Assembly: GCA_009731375.1 (NCBI GenBank)
Contig: BJOX01000168.1
Coordinates: 516,341 to 541,021 of the forward strand
Direction of reading: 5' to 3'
DNA from: Paulinella micropora
Lineage: Eukaryota; Cercozoa; Imbricatea; Euglyphida
Length of the DNA: 24,681 nucleotides
Below, one piece after another: positions 22,100 through 24,681 of this stretch; position 1 is the stretch's first letter, and each line of letters opens with the position of its first letter. The position numbers were made by a program, and so were the translations under genes. The notes beneath the pieces are model-generated. The model did not search any database. It saw only the letters and a list, made by a program, of their open reading frames with translations, and had not been told where the DNA came from.

Positions 22100-22650
22100 N
22101 NNNNNNNNNNNNNNNNNNNNNNNNNNNNNNNNNNNNNNNNNNNNNNNNNNNNNNNNNNNNNNNNNNNNNNNNNNNNNNNNNNNNNNNNNNNNNNNNNNNN
22201 NNNNNNNNNNNNNNNNNNNNNNNNNNNNNNNNNNNNNNNNNNNNNNNNNNNNNNNNNNNNNNNNNNNNNNNNNNNNNNNNNNNNNNNNNNNNNNNNNNNN
22301 NNNNNNNNNNNNNNNNNNNNNNNNNNNNNNNNNNNNNNNNNNNNNNNNNNNNNNNNNNNNNNNNNNNNNNNNNNNNNNNNNNNNNNNNNNNNNNNNNNNN
22401 NNNNNNNNNNNNNNNNNNNNNNNNNNNNNNNNNNNNNNNNNNNNNNNNNNNNNNNNNNNNNNNNNNNNNNNNNNNNNNNNNNNNNNNNNNNNNNNNNNNN
22501 NNNNNNNNNNNNNNNNNNNNNNNNNNNNNNNNNNNNNNNNNNNNNNNNNNNNNNNNNNNNNNNNNNNNNNNNNNNNNNNNNNNNNNNNNNNNNNNNNNNN
22601 NNNNNNNNNNNNNNNNNNNNNNNNNNNNNNNNNNNNNNNNNNNNNNNNNN
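22100..22650. other. Assembly gap (N)
   Basis: Run of 551 N. It removes the end of the preceding gene and the Walker A half of the packaging ATPase. Reading frames drawn across it have no meaning. Confidence 1.
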
Positions 22651-23126
22651 GACATGACGAGCAACACGAAGGAGAAATCAAAGATGAAGAAGAAATAGAG
22701 AAGCCACAATTTTTATACTTTGGAAAAGAAGAAAAAAAGAAAACTACAGAACCAAAAGAACGACCCATCAAGTATATGTCGCCAGAGGTTGTTTTTGTTT
22801 TGGATGATTTAGGGAGTGGATTAAGAGACAAGTCCGTAAGTGATTTGTTAAAAAAGAACAGACACTATAAATCAAAGGTGATTATGTCAAGCCAGTATCT
22901 GAATGACCTACGGCCAGAAGCCATTAAGCAGTTAGATTATTTATTAATCTTTCCGGGGCAATCTCAGGACAAAATGGAACTCGTGTATAAGCACTTAGAC
23001 CTATCTTTTGATTTTGATTATTTTCTTCAAAAGTATCACGAAGCAACAAAGGAGAGATTTAATTTTCTTTATGTCTCAAGTGTTGATGATGAATTACGGA
23101 AGAATTTTGCTTTCAGATTAAAATGA
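22651..23126 (+). CDS. DNA-packaging ATPase (A32/FtsK-HerA type), C-terminal part
   Basis: The open frame runs from the gap edge to TGA at 23126, about 157 residues. An acidic/Lys-rich linker precedes the core. VVFVLDDLGSGL is the Walker B region with the DD pair. KKNRHYKSKVIMSSQYL is the RHY helix and the sensor strand ending in the conserved Gln. LRPEAIKQLDYLLIFPG matches the following strand of A32-like ATPases. The C terminus FNFLYVSSVDDELRKNFAFR also fits. In nucleocytoplasmic large DNA viruses, virophages and polintons this enzyme pumps DNA into the capsid. The Walker A motif should lie in the gap. The acidic linker (EGEIKDEEEIEKPQ) looks like an insertion between Walker A and B. Confidence 0.85.
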
Positions 23127-23180
23127 ATAAAAAATTTGGAATTAATTATTTTTTCTGTATTATATATTCATCTATCTTTT

Positions 23181-23498
23181 ATGGTAGTTAAAACAACTCG
23201 TGTTGAAGTCATTCCAACAATCGGCAAACGAACTATTAACTCAAGCACAAACATGGCTGGAGGTAAAAAGAAAACTGGACGGAAGAAGGGCAAGGGACAG
23301 GCTGGCGGTAAAATTAACTGGCAAAAAGTGGGCAAAACGGTCTTTGCCGTTGATAAATTTCTTCGCGGTAATAAGTTAATCTCAAGGACTGCGGGAGCAT
23401 TAAGTAGTGTCGGGGTACCTTACGCTGGTAGTGTTGGTGCTGTAGCATCAAGACTGGGGTATGGTAAGCAGAGAGGACGCGGCGCCTTGAAGTTCTAA
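23181..23498 (+). CDS. Small basic protein with adenain-type cleavage motif
   Basis: 105 aa from the ATG at 23181 (an internal ATG begins the MAGG motif). The N-terminal part is KTTRVEVIPTIGKRTINSS. NMAGGKKKTGRKKGKGQAGG follows, and MAGG|K fits the (M/I/L)xGG|x site cut by adenovirus-type maturation proteases. The rest is Lys/Arg/Gly-rich at first, then a hydrophobic Gly/Ala/Ser segment (AGALSSVGVPYAGSVGAVAS) and a basic end, RLGYGKQRGRGALKF. Size, charge and motif are reminiscent of adenovirus core or pVI/pX-like precursors, found also in polinton relatives. It is possibly a DNA-condensing or membrane-active virion protein released by cleavage. Confidence 0.7.
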   Translation: MVVKTTRVEVIPTIGKRTINSSTNMAGGKKKTGRKKGKGQAGGKINWQKVGKTVFAVDKFLRGNKLISRTAGALSSVGVPYAGSVGAVASRLGYGKQRGRGALKF

Positions 23499-23546
23499 AA
23501 AAAAATAATTTTATATAACACAGAAGTATTTTTTTGCTGATATAAT

Positions 23547-23684
23547 ATGTCGGCTAAGACTAAGCGAATAAAAAAGACAAAGGTAAGACCACCGCGGGTT
23601 TATAGAAATAAAAGCGGAAAGCCGTATATTATCCAGAAGGGTAAAAAAAGTATCTTAATTTCGGTAAAAAGACAAATGATATGA
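23547..23684 (+). CDS. 45-aa basic protein
   Basis: The ATG at 23547 follows TGCTGATATAAT and runs to TGA at 23684, overlapping the next gene's ATG by 4 nt (ATGA). The product starts MSAKTKRIKKTKVRPP and continues RVYRNKSGKPYIIQKGKK and ILISVK, with about a third Lys/Arg. The R-V-Y-x-N-x-x-G-x-x-Y-x-I pattern resembles small basic virion proteins of algal viruses, which I cannot verify here. The tight overlap with the next gene suggests it is real despite its size. Confidence 0.6.
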   Translation: MSAKTKRIKKTKVRPPRVYRNKSGKPYIIQKGKKSILISVKRQMI

Positions 23685-24418
23685 GCACACTTCAAATTGT
23701 TAAACTTTTTATGAAATACTTAAGCAGACCAAAATCAAAGCGGACACCTAAGCGAAAAGAAGACTTAAGAAAAGTCCAGAGTTTGTCGGAGATTGAGCAA
23801 AATACTAGAACCGCCATTAATGACCACTTAGACAAACTCAGAAAGGAAAAATACGAAAAGATTGATGAGATTGACCAAAAAGAGAAAAAAGCACAGGCGG
23901 ATGCTGAAGAAGAAAAGAAGAGGCAAGAAAGAAAAGACATAGCAGATGCTAAGGAAAGGCAGGATGAGTTAGCAAGGATACACCGCAATGAACTATCAGA
24001 TATTAAGGAACGACAAGAACAAAAAGCCAGAGAACTAAGAAGGGAGCAAAAACTCATAGATGACGTAAAATATGAAGAAGATAGAAAAAATAGGATACAG
24101 GCATTACCACCGCCACCGCAACAACACTATATTATGCCACCGCAACATGGTCAGCCACAAGCACCACCATTAGGTGGTCCACCTTCACCAGTATCACCAC
24201 TACCAAAATCCCCTACGGCAGACAAACTAGATGAAAACATAAAACTTTTGAAATCTGCTTATTTTACTGACGAAGAGATTAAAAAAATGACTGATAGTAT
24301 GATACAAAAAACAGCAGATGGTATTAAATCATTTAAACAGAAAAATGTAAAACTGACTGATATGAGGAAAGCACTAGCACAAGAAGAAAAAAAAGGGAAG
24401 AAAAGGAAAATGATGTAA
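23681..24418 (+). CDS. Coiled-coil protein with proline-rich linker
   Basis: 245 aa, uninterrupted. Residues 1-30 are basic. Residues 30-140 form a long charged coiled coil (KEKYEKIDEIDQKEKKAQAD, KERQDELARIHRNEL). A Pro/Gln-rich linker (LPPPPQQHYIMPPQHGQPQA) follows, then a short globular region with FTDEEIKKMTDSMIQKTA and a Lys-rich tail ending GKKRKMM. No enzyme motif is seen. It begins inside the preceding stop codon (ATGA overlap), so the two are likely expressed together. A virion tegument, scaffold or fibre-anchor role is possible, but not shown. Confidence 0.7.
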   Translation: MSTLQIVKLFMKYLSRPKSKRTPKRKEDLRKVQSLSEIEQNTRTAINDHLDKLRKEKYEKIDEIDQKEKKAQADAEEEKKRQERKDIADAKERQDELARIHRNELSDIKERQEQKARELRREQKLIDDVKYEEDRKNRIQALPPPPQQHYIMPPQHGQPQAPPLGGPPSPVSPLPKSPTADKLDENIKLLKSAYFTDEEIKKMTDSMIQKTADGIKSFKQKNVKLTDMRKALAQEEKKGKKRKMM

Positions 24419-24441
24419 AAAATTTACAATTTAACCAAACA

Positions 24442-24681
24442 ATGAAAGATGCCTTATCAAAAAAGTATTTACCAGAAATAAAAATCGTTGATTTATCGCG
24501 AGCCTTAAAAAGGAAACTTGAAATGGACGGACATACAAAATTGAAACATAGAGAAAATATCAAATGGATTATGGCTATGATAAAAAGGTTTAATATTGAT
24601 GTAGGAACCGAAGAGGACCAAATAAAAAAGAAAATAGCAGATTATGCTAAGTATGATGAGTATATGGGGAAACAAGGAGGG
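24442..24681 (+). CDS. Hypothetical protein, N-terminal part (runs off window)
   Basis: Open frame from the ATG at 24442 to the edge, 80 codons visible, starting MKDALSKKYLPEIKIVDLSR. It is helix-rich and charged, with KWIMAMIKRFNIDVG and ADYAKYDEYMGKQGG at the edge. The same frame is also open upstream over the end of the preceding gene, so a longer product or a lost frame link to that gene is possible. The family is not recognised. Confidence 0.55.
   Translation, partial: MKDALSKKYLPEIKIVDLSRALKRKLEMDGHTKLKHRENIKWIMAMIKRFNIDVGTEEDQIKKKIADYAKYDEYMGKQGG

Larger units (their letters stand above)
14106..24681. mobile_element. Integrated polinton-like virus/virophage-like element (right end outside window)
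   Basis: Composition becomes AT-rich and gene-dense after about 14105. The contents are a polinton-type DDE integrase, an A32/FtsK-HerA packaging ATPase, an S74-terminated fibre, a small basic protein with an adenain-type cleavage motif, and several compact or overlapping small ORFs. This set fits polinton-like viruses and virophages. No capsid or polymerase gene is in view, so the exact group cannot be decided. The left end is inferred. Terminal inverted repeats cannot be tested because the right end is missing. Several reading-frame breaks suggest either a decaying provirus or homopolymer errors. Confidence 0.8.

Noticed and set aside
21975-23126. Single 383-aa protein spanning the gap at 22100-22650
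   Set aside because: The two sides share a frame only because the gap length happens to be a multiple that keeps it open; the left side looks structural and the right side is an ATPase.

Overview
This is a eukaryotic nuclear window with two parts: a repeat-saturated host region (1 to about 14,105) and the left part of an integrated double-stranded DNA virus (about 14,106 to the right edge, which cuts the element). Spliceosomal introns, tRNA-derived SINE-like repeats and very heavy microsatellites show a eukaryote. The viral gene set (polinton-type integrase, A32/FtsK-HerA packaging ATPase, S74-terminated fibre, small basic proteins) resembles polinton-like viruses and virophages of algae and other protists. 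The host species cannot be named from the sequence. Five N gaps are present (708-1531, 2553-2717, 8410-8875, 11215-11224, 22100-22650).

Host region. 1-3789 holds five copies of a SINE-like repeat (tRNA-like head with box A and box B, ~230 bp body) embedded in (TTA)n and (AGT)n arrays. From 3790 to 10622 I reconstruct one host gene on the + strand: six phase-compatible exons (813 nt, about 270 aa) encoding a Ser-rich N terminus, a DEP domain, a short helical exon and a tail with two membrane segments. Its introns are almost pure microsatellite: (TTC/GAA)n, (CT)n, (TCAA/TTGA)n, (TCTA/TAGA)n and (TATATC)n. They contain truncated, sometimes inverted copies of the neighbouring exons. 10623-14105 has further dispersed repeats, a 214-bp tandem duplication, and two copies of a ~240-bp repeat. 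The second copy ends where the viral element appears to start.

Viral region, left to right: a coiled-coil protein (-, one frame disruption); a DNA-binding-like protein with two ~50-nt introns (+); an integrase whose N terminus is fibre-like (-, several frame disruptions); a charged protein (+); a 1077-aa fibre with a C-terminal S74 self-cleaving chaperone (+); a two-TM protein overlapping its end (+); a convergent small secreted Cys-rich protein (-); a putative small structural protein cut by a gap (+); the C-terminal half of the packaging ATPase (+); a basic protein with an adenain-type cleavage motif (+); a 45-aa basic protein (+); a coiled-coil/proline-rich protein (+); and a partial ORF at the edge. 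Integration is explained by the integrase, packaging by the ATPase, and host attachment probably by the fibre. No major capsid protein, maturation protease or DNA polymerase is visible; they could lie beyond the right edge or in the 22.1-22.65 kb gap.

Most notable: the fibre-integrase fusion, a run of disruptions all in the -1 direction (one at an A_AAA_AAG heptamer), a spliced gene inside the viral element, and a host gene whose introns carry copies of its own exon ends.
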